From: Sclerotiophoma versabilis
Taxonomy: Eukaryota; Ascomycota; Dothideomycetes; Pleosporales; Didymellaceae
Reading direction: 5' to 3'
NCBI GenBank assembly: GCA_012274445.1
Contig: JAAROD010000058.1
Location: forward strand, 1,302,001-1,366,000
DNA: 64,000 nt
In this document: piece by piece, positions 22,258 through 33,488 of the stretch
Layout: the number at the start of each line of letters is the position of its first letter
Numbering within the stretch: position 1 is the stretch's first letter
Notes under the pieces: generated by a model
Seen by the model: the letters and a program-made list of their open reading frames with translations, nothing else
The model's database searches: none
Told to the model about the DNA's origin: nothing
Made by a program: the position numbers and the translations under genes

Positions 22258-22974
22258 TCTGAATAGCAAGGCAACGATTGGAGATCCCCGAGGATGGAAT
22301 TTTAGGAAATCCCATTGCTCTAAATTATATAGTGGTGTCGGTCCTTTAGGTGTTTCGTGCCGCCCAACAGCCACCGGATACGCGTGGAAGCTGACAGGGA
22401 GCGCAGCACATAAGCTGTGGTCTTGTAAAAGCCGTGGCCTCGTGTGTGGCACGATTATACGATGCCGCATGTGGCTTGCTTAGTTTGCAATTTTACGGAT
22501 TTATCTTATTTGCATAGCTGCAGATCTTTAATTGCGATCTGCTCTGTTTGATCGTCGAGATCAAGCGAACTCGGCTATCGACTCCTTGTACGAGATTGTC
22601 AACGTCTTCAAAATGATGCTTCGTAACGGCCGAATCGATAATCGTAATAAGTAGATGTCAATGTAGTCCCCTAATTTCTTCTCTTCTCTGAAGCGTAGCC
22701 GCAGCACGAATAGCAGAAGCCGACCTGGTTTTCAGTATCGTATCTCAGCACCAGTTGAAACCCGATGTCACAACAGTGCTTTATAGTTGACCAAAGATAG
22801 TCGGAAGGTTCTCCTTAGCCTGCCGTACAATGAGACCTGCGGAGAGCGATGCTCAAGCTCACACATGGTGCCGGCGCAGCTTTGTCCAGATCCGCCCCCT
22901 TGTTCAGATCGGACTTCTGTCCGATCCAGATATCTCGGATTGTGCAGGGTCTGAGTATCGTTCTCTCGATTCCG
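22258..22974. other. Intergenic
   Basis: This holds the oxidase promoter and the 3' flank of the MYND gene. Beyond the TATA-like box no feature was recognised. Confidence 0.5.
22325..22331 (-). promoter_or_regulatory. TATA-like box of the multicopper oxidase gene
   Basis: The minus-strand sequence TATATAA lies about 70 nt before the ATG at 22257, a normal distance for a fungal TATA element. Transcription start is not known. Confidence 0.4.
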
Positions 22975-23898
22975 CTACTCTTCCCGTGTGCGCTTCGATT
23001 GCAGCGTATCAAAGAACGGATTCTCACTCTCCACCTCTTCCCCCTTCTTAACCATCGTTCTTTCTGCATCCCACTTATACAATCCTCCCTTCTCTGATGT
23101 CTTGATCGCCATACCACGATCCTCTGCACTCATGGTGCAGACCCACTTGTGCACTTTCCAGTCTTCCTTCTGACACTCTGCTGAGCAGTAAGCGGCTGTA
23201 CCGCACCGACCACAGCGGTTCAGTGCCTTGACATTAGATGTTGTGTTGCATGTGGTGCATTTGTTGAGATCGAGAGGTTGGTACAACAAGTGTGGCGACA
23301 TGGGGATGCCGTCGCCGAAGATGTCCATAGGAGCATATTCAACATGAAAGGTATGTTTCACACCTTTCCCGGCTTCCCAGCTCTTATTCTTCAAGGCCTC
23401 TTGCACCCATCTGTCACCAAGCCTCTCAACCAGCTCGGCGATTTTCACATCTTTCTCGCCCAGCATGCTTTCCTTTGTGTTTGGTACCCATTCTCCCTTC
23501 TTGAACTTCTGGTCGGAGGACAAAGCGACGTTATACGTCAACATGACTTCCCAATTTTCGCCGCTAGAGTCGAGCGTGCCGAATGTGATTTGGCTCCCTA
23601 CTCTTCCAATCTCCAACTTTTTCGCCTTTGCGCCTAGCTTTGACTGTGGTAACGTGGCGGTCCACGTTAGACTAAACCAGGCATCTAAGTCCAGGAAGGC
23701 GGTCAGAGCGGTGGGACACCATCGATACAGAATGGTAGCAATGCCGTGCGGGACTGATGCAGGTTTTGGAATTCTTTCTTGTTCTGCGCTGAAAGAGTTT
23801 TCCTTGTAGATGCTAAGCGGGTATCCGTCCAGCATAAGCGGGGCATCAGGATAATCCGGAAGCCTGAGGTTAGGAATTGCATCGAAATGTAGGATCAT
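22975..23898 (-). CDS. MYND zinc-finger protein
   Basis: A single exon encodes 307 residues. The C-terminal third carries a MYND finger with all eight ligands in order: C214, C217, C229, C232, C238, C242, H250 and C254 (CTTC, CGRCGTAAYCSAECQ, HKWVC). MYND fingers bind proline-rich peptide motifs. The N-terminal 200 residues (LRLPDYPDAPLMLDGYPLS, ILYRWCPTALTAFLDLDAW) form no fold I recognise. No SET domain is present, so this is not a SMYD methyltransferase. No signal peptide or membrane span is seen, so a nuclear or cytosolic adaptor role is likely. The tail after the finger is charged. Confidence 0.85.
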   Translation of the reverse strand: MILHFDAIPNLRLPDYPDAPLMLDGYPLSIYKENSFSAEQERIPKPASVPHGIATILYRWCPTALTAFLDLDAWFSLTWTATLPQSKLGAKAKKLEIGRVGSQITFGTLDSSGENWEVMLTYNVALSSDQKFKKGEWVPNTKESMLGEKDVKIAELVERLGDRWVQEALKNKSWEAGKGVKHTFHVEYAPMDIFGDGIPMSPHLLYQPLDLNKCTTCNTTSNVKALNRCGRCGTAAYCSAECQKEDWKVHKWVCTMSAEDRGMAIKTSEKGGLYKWDAERTMVKKGEEVESENPFFDTLQSKRTREE

Positions 23899-26109
23899 GT
23901 TAACGGCTTAGTATGTGTTGATTATATTTGGAGGAGCGTTCGTGGAAGGTGTTTGTGGGTGGGGCGGCTTGTCGATGTTTGATTGGAGCGCAGTGATGCC
24001 TGAACCATAAGGCATATCAACCTTGACTTTTGTTACTCTCACCACATCCCAGATTGCACTTGCAGAACTGTCGTCGTGTGTTCCATTGTTTGCAATAACA
24101 AAAATCTACATACCATGCATGCTAACAAGCTATCTGATCGGCTCGACCGCAGTGATTCGCAGCTGCGATATTCCAACCACGAAACCTTAATTCGCTCCAA
24201 CTCTGACATGTTTAGTCCTCGCTCGATTATAGCGAGCACATAATGCGATTTATGCTTTTGCTCCAGACTTGAAATCCGCTCGCATAACACTTAGCTTGTC
24301 CAAAATGACAGGACTCTGGACTTCTTGAGCGTTCAAGTCAGCACTATGCCGTACCAGCTAATTCTACACATCAACGGCTTCGCAAATACCTTCACTCGTC
24401 CCTTTCTAGAGAAGCGATTCGAATACAATTTCCTCTGTATGGCTTCTCTTCGTGTGGCGAAGAGATGTCGTCTTGTACTTGTCCACATATGTCATGTTGG
24501 CACCTGCAGATATGAGGACCTTGACGAGCTTATTGTCATCGTCTGATGGTGTCCGGGAGTCTAAATCTCAAAGTTCCAGATCTTCTAATGAGGTAGTTGG
24601 GAGGTTAGTGATTGCTGTTGTGTTATGCGTTGAAGTTGATATGTGTACGGGGTGGGCATGCGCATTGCTTTTGTGGCTGGAGTGAGGGTCTTCTTGTGTA
24701 TCGGTCCAGTGTTGGACACCGAAGCACCTATGTTGAGTTCAGACGGCTTTGTGAATGGACACGTGACTTGATATGGGAAGGCTTTTTAGCCAGCTTAAGT
24801 CTACATACGATTGAAGTATACTGATAATGGAGCGTACATGTGCAGGCCGGACAGAAAATTGGTGTGGGTCCGGATTAGGAAAAGGTAGTCGTGGACGTGG
24901 AGCTTGAAGGAACGGCTTCACCTTGGCAACGGCTGGTGGTCAGGACAGCAGAGACATAAATAGCATGTACACAAACCATCAGTGTTTACAATGGTTAAGC
25001 AAGAGGACAGTGGTTAGCATCATAACACATGTCCCGATTGCAGTCCAAGTCAGTGGTTCGAAACGATGCATGCGTCAACGAGTCGACCCTGTTTGCCTGG
25101 CAGTAGCCGGTAAGGCGCACAGCATGTCTGAAGCACCCTGTGCTACGACGATCGGCGGTGTCGTGTTTCACCGCTGTGGGCAGATCTCTCATCGAGGTTG
25201 AACACAGCGCTGAGACAGCGACACAGCAAGACGTCGCAGGAATGACAGCGAAATGGAAGACCAAGGGCAGACGACGGCGGCATGCTTACGAGGCTAGCGA
25301 GGCAGTGGTGAGCGCCGGTCACTCTCGCTCGTATTGGGGGCTGGTTTACGATAGTGGGAGGGGTCAGAGGTGGTCAACAAGGGCGCACACCCCGCTCGAA
25401 GGCCTGCAGAGACAGCTCCTCCTGTTGCAAGGACTATTGCGATGGGCAAACGGGGACAGGAAGCAGGGCGCGGAGCAGGAGTCGCACGTAGATAGTCGGT
25501 AGATACGAGAAATTGCGGTTCAGGCCAGCGGATGGGCCTTGCAGAGGAGGATGTGCGCCAGAACTTGCTTGATCAGTTCACGGGCGGCGAGTGCCGCTCG
25601 AACCGGAGTGGCGTAGATGAGCAGCGCAGCCGATGGGCGCGGCTGGACAGGGGGGATCTGGGGAGCAGATTGCGCAGACAGGCATGTGAGGCGGTGGTTC
25701 TTTCACGAGAGCAAGGCAGCAAGCAGCGTTGGAAGGGCATGCGCGTCCCGTGCAGGCAGCTTGTTGGGGCGGCACGAAGCTGCGTCCACCGTCCCATGTT
25801 GATCGCGAGGCTGGGCGTTTGCTGGCATGACGCAGCTGTCTCCAGCACCAGCGACCGAACGGGGATGGGACGGCGGTAGCGTGCAGGCACGGAGGGACTG
25901 GGAGGCGTTGGCTCGTTTCCAAGACAATCGGCTGTCCACTGTCAGCCTCTGCACCAGCCGCGCCCTAGCCCGGCGGTGGTGCTGCAACCTTGGAAAAGCT
26001 GCTGCGGCGCTCTCCACTCTCCACACCCCGAGCTGCTGCGACGCTGCTGCACACCATCCATTCTCCCTCTCACCATCCCCCTCCCCATCGCGCGTGAAGA
26101 GCAGCGCTG

Positions 26110-26148
26110 CCCGCCCGCCCGCCCGCCCGCCTGCCTGCCTGCCTGCCG
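26110..26148. repeat. CCCG/CCTG tetranucleotide tract
   Basis: About ten tandem tetranucleotides pass from CCCG units into CCTG units, upstream of the GH17 gene. Confidence 0.8.
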
Positions 26149-26268
26149 CCCTGCCCCAACACCGCACCACACAGGCCCGCCCGTGAACGCTTCCGCAAGC
26201 ACTAGGTCCGCCCAGAGCCCGCTTGAGCGCGACCCACCCTCGAGCGGCGCGCCGCCGTTTGCCTGCTT

Positions 26269-26305
26269 TGCACCTCGCACCTCGCACCTCGCACCTCGCA
26301 CCTTG
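26269..26305. repeat. Short tandem repeat, GCACCTC-type units
   Basis: Five 7-base units of GCACCTC type, the last slightly altered, lie about 100 nt before the GH17 start codon. Confidence 0.7.
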
Positions 26306-26406
26306 CACCCCAACTGCCAGCCTGCCCGTCCTCGCTCTGCCACGGTCCGCCGCCCGCAGCATCTCCCCCTCTGCCGCCGTCGTGCACTGCTCCCACCACC
26401 GCCCCC

Positions 26407-28412
26407 ATGGCACACTCGCAGTCCGAGCAACCCTTCCTGGGCCCGCAGCGCGACGTCTCGCCCGTCGACGGCCCCAACAGCGACTCCCCGCCGCCTCCGC
26501 CCGCCCACCGCGTGCCCGTCGGCCTGCACGCCGACAGCCAGCACTTCCAGCCGCAGCGACCCTCGTTCCAGCCGGACCCGAACAACTACTCCGACCTGTC
26601 CACCCCCGGCAGCGAACCCCACGGACCGCCGCTAGGCGTCCCCAACCGGAGCCCCAACGCAACCCCCTTCAACGACCAGTATGCCTACGATGGGGGCATG
26701 CCGCCGCGCTCCATGTACTCGAACCGCTCCTACGGCTCGCAAGTGCCGTTGGCCGGCGCAGGCATGTACTCGAGCAGCCACTCACTGCACAGCATGAACT
26801 CGCCGCCGCACAGCGCTCCCTTCACCGACAACCCCTACAACCGCTACTCCACCACTCCCATGAACAATGCCCACGCCATGGGCCAGATCAACCCTAGCGA
26901 GCTCGCCGACGACGACGACTGGGGCATGGGTCCAGAGACGCCGCAGAACAAGCGCCGATCCTTCGTCCCTGGTTTTGGTGCTTCGAGAGACGGCAGCACA
27001 AACGACAGCAGGAACGGCTCACCAGGGTCGTCAATCGCAGGCGGCGTTGCAGGAGCCGGCGCAGGTGCTGGTGCTGCTGCCTACGCCCCCAGTCATGATG
27101 GCAGCGGCAAGTACAACGCCGTCTCCAACATCAACGGCGCTGGGAGCGCCAACGGAAGTGGGAGCCACATTGGAAGCCATCCTGAGCTGCTTGCCGAGAA
27201 GTCAGAATGGCTGAAACGCGACCACGCCAAGCGCAAAAAGAGGATGTGGATTGCTATCGCCATCATCGCTGTGGTTGTGATTGGAGCCATTCTTGGTGGT
27301 GTCCTCGGTGCTCTGCTCAACAAGAGCGGCGGCCACGATGGCCAACACGGTACCGTCAGTGCTGGTGACGTTGCGGACGACAACAAGGACGACCTCAGCA
27401 AGGACTCTAGCGAGATCAAGGCGCTTATGAACAACGCAAACCTGCACAAGGTCTTTCCTGGAATGGACTACACCCCTCTGAACTCGCAGATGCCCGACTG
27501 CCAAAAGGTGCCGCCTTCGCAGAACAACATCACCCGCGATGTGGCCGTCATGTCGCAATTGACCAACGCCATCCGACTTTACGGAACTGACTGCAACCAA
27601 ACCCAGATGGTCATTCACGCCATTCAGCGTCTTGAGCTGACAGACATGAAGATCTGGCTCGGTGTCTGGCTCGACGATAACAACTCCACCAACAAACGTC
27701 AAATCGCCCAAACTTGGGACATTCTTGATCAGTATGGCTGCGACCCCTTCAAGGGCATCATTATCGGTAACGAAGTGCTTTACCGCAAGGACCTGACAGC
27801 ATCCGAGCTCCTTGACCAGATTACCAATTTCAGGCAAAACATCACCAGCCACAAGTGCGACTTGCCAGTCGCCATGGCTGATCTCGGTGACAACTGGACC
27901 GCGGACATGGCCACCAAGGTCGACATTGTCATGTCCAACGTTCATCCTTTCTTTTCTGGTACTGTCGTCGAGAAGGCCGCAGCCTGGACATGGAATTTCT
28001 GGCAGAATAACGACGTCGCCTTGACAGCCAACAACAAGGACATCAAGCAAGTCATTGCCGAAGTTGGCTGGCCGTCAGGTGGCGGTACCAACTGCGGCGG
28101 AGCTGCCTCGTGTACCGATGGATCCGTTGCTGGCATCGACGAGATGAACCAGTTTATGGAAGACTGGATCTGTCCTAGCTTGAAGAACCAGACTGAGTAT
28201 TTCTGGTAAGTAACACCATGCAGCGAACGTTGGCATACACCTACTAACTTCATTGAAGGTTCTCGGCATTCGATGAACCATGGAAAGTCCGCTACAACGA
28301 GCCAGGGAAAGAGTGGGAGGACAAGTGGGGTCTCATGGACGTGGACCGAAACCTTAAGCCCGGCCTCAAGATCCCCGACTGCGGCGGCGCAGCCCTGCCA
28401 ACCTTCGAATAA
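26407..28412 (+). CDS. btgC: Membrane-anchored GH17 glucan endo-1,3-beta-glucosidase (BtgC type)
   Basis: Two exons (26407-28205, 28259-28412) give 650 residues. The layout is that of BtgC-like type II membrane glucanases. There is a cytosolic N-terminus of about 275 residues rich in Pro, Ser and Asn, basic residues (KRKKR), one membrane span (about 280-304, WIAIAIIAVVVIGAILGGVL), then an extracellular GH17 barrel. The catalytic acid is E456 in IIIGNEVLYR, and the nucleophile is E552 in IAEVGWPSGG. The C-terminal FSAFDEPWK segment needs the 53-nt intron to be removed. The enzyme cleaves or remodels wall beta-1,3-glucan during growth and separation. Length agrees with Aspergillus BtgC proteins. 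The upstream leader is C-rich with simple repeats. It is convergent with the Rds1-like gene. Confidence 0.92.
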
Positions 28413-29973
28413 TCTTCGATTCCATGTTCAATATTTTAGCGACTCACATTCATTGAGCACTCGGCTCTGCATGACAGCTCGGCGTTCGGCGGCGCATCGG
28501 TACGAAAGTTTTTGACATGTTGGCGGCGACGTTACCCCCACGTTTCCATCTTTGGCGAATCTGTTTCAGGAATACACAAGCATGGCTGGTCTTTTGCGTT
28601 ATGGCGTTTAGCATCGGGGGTTCATTTGACACAATAGGTCGCAAGTGGAGGATAGGGTTGTGTATATGATAGGAGGCGGCCGGTGTCGTCGGCACGATAA
28701 TATATTCGATGGAAGGAATACAGAGGTGCAGGTATCGTAGTGGTGGTTTGTGTAGATAGATAGCAGCGGCACTGCACAACGCGCATGGACACAAACGCAA
28801 ACTTATATACATTTTCGTCAGGGCCGCGTAGCTCTTCAACTGTGACGCGTACCTTCTCGACGCTGGATCCACAACGCAGCAAACCACGTTAACGAGCCAC
28901 ATCAACTACACGCAATGCTTTCGCTCCAGACTCACTCAGACACGCACTTCGTCGAGGAGCAACCTACGACTCAATTCCTAAACAACGATAGTTGCTGTAC
29001 CCTGCGGCTCACTGCGGCTGCAGGGTTCGATCTCACAGGCGCAAGTCTCACAGGGTCTACTGTCGTACATCGAACACCACGGCACGTACCGATGCAAGGC
29101 AAGGCGTTGGTCTGACACTGTGTAAGCTGCCCTACAGGCCAAAATGCACAGACTGACAGTTACGGAAGGTACACCAACAACCCAGCCACACAGCGTAAAT
29201 TTGCAAAAGACCCACCAGCTACACAATGCATTGGTGTGGGAGCAATACAAGGAGACTGCGGGAGTCCTGCGGTTGACTTTTGGATTTGTTTAGGTTGTCA
29301 CGCAGAGCACTTGTTGTTCCTGAGCGCGTATTTGCGACTACCGTGGTTGCGGATCGCTCCTGCCTGGCCGTTGTTGAGTGCTTGACAGCCTCCCTGCCAC
29401 TACAACGGCGCCTCCTCTATCCTTAATAGCGCTGCGTTACCAAGCGTACCTTATGCTGTGCTCGGGCACGTGCCATGTTCAACGCTCTACCGTCGAACCT
29501 GCTTCGCGGTATCGTCCTCCCTTACTGCGTCGCCGCACTCCGTCTTGATACACCTTGACGAAGACAGCGGCAAGCAAGAATGCCACCTTGACAACAAATT
29601 AAGACGTCTGTGCTTACTGGATAGGACAGAACTAGAGACTGCGATTGGACGGATCTTTGTTGGCTCACGACGGACAAAGATCAAGAGTCTCAGCTGAATG
29701 CAGATCGCCAACCTCTGAACCACTAGGCGCCAGTGCAATACCGTGCGGGGAGCCGCTGTCCAAGCATATACTCAGATCATCATCTCACTCATCTCTCATT
29801 AATTTGAAGGAAACCACAAGCGCACGTTTCGAGACAAGAGCACATGATAATGGTATCAATTTTGGTATCAAACATTACAAGTTAAGTAAGAGAAGGTATA
29901 TACATTGCTACCCTCTTGGGTGCGTAAACGCTCATCTTAGCAATCGCTGGTCGTCCATCACTGCAGCCACAAC
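28413..29973. other. Intergenic between convergent genes
   Basis: These 1.5 kb lie between the GH17 and Rds1-like stops. Frames of 60-150 codons lack start context, signals or known motifs. No tRNA fold was recognised. Confidence 0.5.
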
Positions 29974-30855
29974 TTAAGAGGAGATCTCAAGAACAGCGGG
30001 GCCAGCAAGGATGGTGTCGTCGGTAGCGGCAGTGTTGCAGCTGGTGAGGACGACGTAGCTCTGACCAGCGAAACCCTTGGGGACAACGACTTCATAGCCA
30101 CCGTTAACCGACTTGGCCTCGACGAATGTAGGACCGGTAACGGCGATGAAGGCGGCGTAGACAGTGCCCTCAATCTTGTAGCCTGCTGTGCCAAGCAGGA
30201 CAGTGGAGCCAGTCTTGATGGGAGTGTCCTTGCTGGAAGCGGAAAGGCTGGGGAAAGCCTTGACGGGAAGAGGAGGGTTGTCAGAAGGGCAGCTCTTGAT
30301 GAAGCCAGCAGCAAGAGTGTAAACCTCGTTGTAGGAGAGGGGAGCGTCAAAAGGCTGGGGGAAGGGGCTCTGCTTGTTGACATTGCGGATGTAGGCGCTG
30401 TGACGGGCCTCAACTGTCAGGATAGAGCCGGCAGCGGTGAGGTAGGTCTTCGACATAATGTCGGCAGCGGCACCGAGGTAGGCGCTGACACCAACACCCT
30501 CAAGGATGGAGGCGGTCGCAAGGAAAGACTGGACGCTGGTGACACCGAAAGCGTAGGTGCACTCCTTGACAGGCTTTGCGCCAGCGGCGGTCAGGGCACC
30601 AGAAAGGAAGCTAACGTGCTGAGATTCGTCAGAGCCGATGGTCTTGATGCGGTTGTAGACGTCGGAATCGAAGCCAGCAGCCTTGAAGTCAGCCTCGGTG
30701 AAGTTGGCAAGACCCTGGCGGTAGAAAGTGTCCTCAAGGTGCTCAAGAGTAAGAGCATAGTTGAGGATGACAGCATCGGTAGGGCCAGTAGCACGCTTGG
30801 TGGGAGCGGCAGAGGCGACAGCGGCTAGGGCAGCGACAGCGAAGGTAGACTTCAT
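29974..30855 (-). CDS. Rds1-like secreted stress protein with ferritin-like domain
   Basis: A single exon encodes 293 residues. A signal peptide (MKSTFAVAALAAVASA) and a likely KR processing site at residues 20-21 are followed by a ferritin-like helical domain. Recognisable parts are ALTLEHLEDTFYRQGLANF, IGSDESQHVSFLSGAL and ILTVEARHSAYIRNVN. The ELED, DESQH and EARHS positions correspond to the metal-ligand helices of this fold. The C-terminal 100 residues form a beta-rich extension. Relatives include Rds1 of fission yeast, induced by glucose and nitrogen starvation and other stress, and plant desiccation-related proteins. The biochemical role is not settled. Codon use is very biased (third-position C/G), as in strongly expressed fungal genes. 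Confidence 0.88.
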   Translation of the reverse strand: MKSTFAVAALAAVASAAPTKRATGPTDAVILNYALTLEHLEDTFYRQGLANFTEADFKAAGFDSDVYNRIKTIGSDESQHVSFLSGALTAAGAKPVKECTYAFGVTSVQSFLATASILEGVGVSAYLGAAADIMSKTYLTAAGSILTVEARHSAYIRNVNKQSPFPQPFDAPLSYNEVYTLAAGFIKSCPSDNPPLPVKAFPSLSASSKDTPIKTGSTVLLGTAGYKIEGTVYAAFIAVTGPTFVEAKSVNGGYEVVVPKGFAGQSYVVLTSCNTAATDDTILAGPAVLEISS

Positions 30856-31864
30856 TGTGAGTTATGAATTTGGACAAGTATGAAGATTGAGAAGGTGAGT
30901 GAAGCCGAAGACTGTTGAATTGTCTGATGATGATAATAACAAGTAAGGACACTGGCTTTACTTATACCACGACTCTCGATTCACACACGGCTTCCTTCTC
31001 AACCACGCGTTCATCACCAGTCCACATTCATCATCATTCTTACCGTCTCTGGCAACGACATACAATAGTGCGGTTCCTTGAACATCCGGGGCGCTCTTGG
31101 AAATTTCGACCGTCGTCCTACTGCGTTCGGTGCACATATTCCCGCACTCAAGGGTACTATCCACCTCAATCCGGCTAGAGCAATTTGTAATGATCCCCTC
31201 GAAGCCCATTGAAGGGGTAGCCTGGATCCTCACCCGTTCCCCGCAGAAGATGCTCGCATCTGTACCACGGAACGCTCGCTCCCGGAAAAAAAAAGTATCC
31301 ATTGCGGTGACGTCGGGCCACTAACGTGCTGTAGGGTCAGGAGAAGTGGTATTGTGATTGGACGAATGTTTCGAAACTGGGGCTGGCGTGGAATGCTAAG
31401 ACGTTTCCGGGATGGCGGGCTGGCTGGAACGTGAACGTTCCGGACGCAGCTCCTTACCACAATACACGACTGACTACGACACATCACGAGACGGCACTTG
31501 CCATGCTCATCTTACTGATTTGAGTACTTTATTGTAGTCGTACACGATACATGAACGGTAAGTTTAATTGCCGAAGACGAACATCATTGCCGCTCTCCCT
31601 TGTTTGAAAGCGGCAACTGCATTTAGCAAGCAATACTCGCGCCGTGAAAGCGGCGAACTTGATGGTTTTGGACGGGAGGTAAGAAACCATCGTCTAGAGT
31701 CTGGAGGAGATTGCATTTTACGGTGTGGCGTCGATCGTTATAAAAGATCAGGGTGCAGTCTTGCTTTAGCTTTTCCCTCTCAAGTCTTCCCAAGTCACTC
31801 GTTCTTCGTAATATATCAATCTTCCAGCTTTCAAGTGTCTACCACTCCAAACCTCCTTCCAAAC
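30856..31864. other. Divergent promoter region
   Basis: This kilobase separates the Rds1-like gene (minus) from the GPI-type protein gene (plus). A TATA box near the latter is listed. No gene is supported. Confidence 0.5.
31739..31746 (+). promoter_or_regulatory. TATA box of the GPI-type protein gene
   Basis: TATAAAAG lies about 120 nt before the ATG at 31865 and is followed by a CT-rich leader, a common arrangement in well-expressed fungal genes. Confidence 0.55.
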
Positions 31865-32664
31865 ATGAAGTCTCTCTCCCTCATCGGCGCTGCTGCGCTC
31901 GCTGCCGGTGTTTCTGCGTAAGTCATAATACACCATCCACCTTCTCTTTTATAAATGCCATCAAACGGCACAGCAACGCTCCATCCAGACACTTGCTTTC
32001 CATGACTGATCTATCCCCAACTCATTTCATCTCATTACATCTCATCTCATCACAACGACCCCAGCTAACACCCCATAGTCAATACTCAGCCGCTTCCGTC
32101 GCACCCCCAGTCCCCACCTCCATCCCAGGCGGCTGCAACCCCGCGCACCCAGGCTCCTGCCCATCATCCTACTTCCAGACCACAGCCAGCTCCGCCACCG
32201 CCTCGTCTGCGCCCGCCGGCTCTTCCAAGCCCGCTGGCTCCGTCACGACCACCATCACCGCCCATGCTGGGTGCCCCACTGGCCCTGCCCCGGATGTCAT
32301 GGTGACGAGGAGTGATGCGCCTGTACCTAGCTGCGAGGCCGGTAAGAATGCGACTAAGCCCTCTATTGTCACCATGCCTGGGTACGGGCCGCCTGCGCCT
32401 GCGCAGTCTGGCAGCGGTTCGGGTTCTGGCTCGGGGTCTAACTCTGGCTCTGGCTCTGGGTCTAACTCGGGCTCAGGCTCGGGATCTGGATCTGGATCTG
32501 GATCTGGGTCGGGTAGTGGCAGCAGCAGTGGCAGTGGCAGTGGCAGCGGTAACTACACGGGAACCATGACCGGCATGCCAGCACAGTTCACCGGCGCCGC
32601 TGGACGCAACGCCGTGAGCGCCATGATCGCTGTGATCGGCGGCGCAGCAGTCTATCTTCTGTAG
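31865..32664 (+). CDS. Ser/Gly-repeat GPI-type cell-surface protein
   Basis: Exon 1 (31865-31917) encodes a signal peptide (MKSLSLIGAAALAAGVSA). After a relatively long 161-nt intron with branch GCTAACA, exon 2 (32079-32664) completes 212 residues. The mature protein has a short region with four cysteines (GGCNPAHPGSCPSSYFQ, HAGCPTG, PSCEAG), then a Gly-Ser repeat of about 45 residues. It ends in NYTGTMTGMPAQFTGAAG and a hydrophobic tail (AMIAVIGGAAVYLL) typical of GPI-anchor attachment. It is probably an O-glycosylated wall or membrane surface protein. No enzyme domain is seen. The repeat is encoded by near-identical hexanucleotides and could vary between strains. Confidence 0.8.
32407..32553 (+). 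repeat. Coding Gly-Ser hexanucleotide repeat
   Basis: Imperfect tandem GGNTCN-type units, including a pure GGATCT run, encode the Gly-Ser spacer of the surface protein. Confidence 0.8.
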
Positions 32665-33488
32665 AAGCGTTGTATATACCCTCCTCTCAAGCGCTCCCAG
32701 AACGAACCGTATGTCTGCACTACACATTGTTCTTTTTCTTTTAAGAGAAGTAATAGTAATACATCGTCTGTATAAAGCGTCTATTGCCTATCGTCTATTG
32801 TCTATCGTCTATTGTCTATCGTCTATTGTCTATCGTCTACCGTCTATTTGTCCTTCGCCGTGGTGCGCATTGCAAACGTGCTTTGTGCTTTGAGTTTTGA
32901 ATTCAAGTGGTGACGTATCGAGTGATAAGTCACTGAGTATGGGCATGTTCTACATCAGATTGCACGCGACAGTCCTGCAACCTATGGGCACCATGCTAGC
33001 GCGCCGCCGGTGTTGAACTATCTTCCACGCCCTCATCTCTTCCTGCGCTAGCCTTGGCGCCGGCAACGATGCTGTCAATAGCCTCATGGGTACTGCCCCT
33101 TGCTGGTTGTAGCTTTGGCGTGGAGCATTGTTTTAAATGCAATCACGTGTGAAGAGCTTGGGGCTTTGTAGCGTCTTTGGCCAAAGAGGGCAATGACGTT
33201 GGTTTTGTAACTTTGCCGAAAAGGCCGCTCAAACTCGTTGTAATCTTGTGCACAAGGTCCAGCCCATCTAGATTTGTTTGTAAGACTTCTCATGCCTTAC
33301 AAACAACAGAATTCCCCAACCTTTCTTGTCCCAGAACTCGTCTCCAAGGACAGCCCTGTTGCTGAAAATCTAGGATCGCCCAGCGTCGCCCAGTATCGTC
33401 GTCAATGTCATCAAGTCGTCAAGTCGTAAAATCGTAAGTCGCCCCATCCCAAGCAAAATTTCCACATCCACCAGTCCAGAACACCCGC
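32665..33488. other. Intergenic between convergent genes
   Basis: Contains the 14-nt minisatellite listed separately. Otherwise no gene or motif was recognised. Confidence 0.5.
32789..32844. repeat. 14-nt minisatellite, four copies
   Basis: Three exact copies of TATCGTCTATTGTC are followed by a fourth that ends ACCGTC instead of TTGTC. Partial copies flank both sides. It lies just past the 3' end of the Ser/Gly-repeat gene. Confidence 0.9.

Larger units (their letters stand above)
23899..26406. other. Long divergent intergenic region with GC-rich repeats
   Basis: This 2.5 kb separates the MYND and GH17 starts. The half nearer the GH17 gene becomes strongly C-rich, and its complementary strand shows long open frames that are compositional artefacts. 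Two simple repeats are listed separately. It may act as a long promoter or leader for the glucanase. No gene is supported. Confidence 0.5.

Noticed and set aside
25703..26662. 319-codon minus frame upstream of the glucanase
   Set aside because: Composition is dominated by Arg, Gly and Ala from the C-rich complementary strand, with simple repeats and no motif.
27202..28050. 282-codon minus frame inside the GH17 gene
   Set aside because: Antisense shadow of a gene with intact catalytic motifs.
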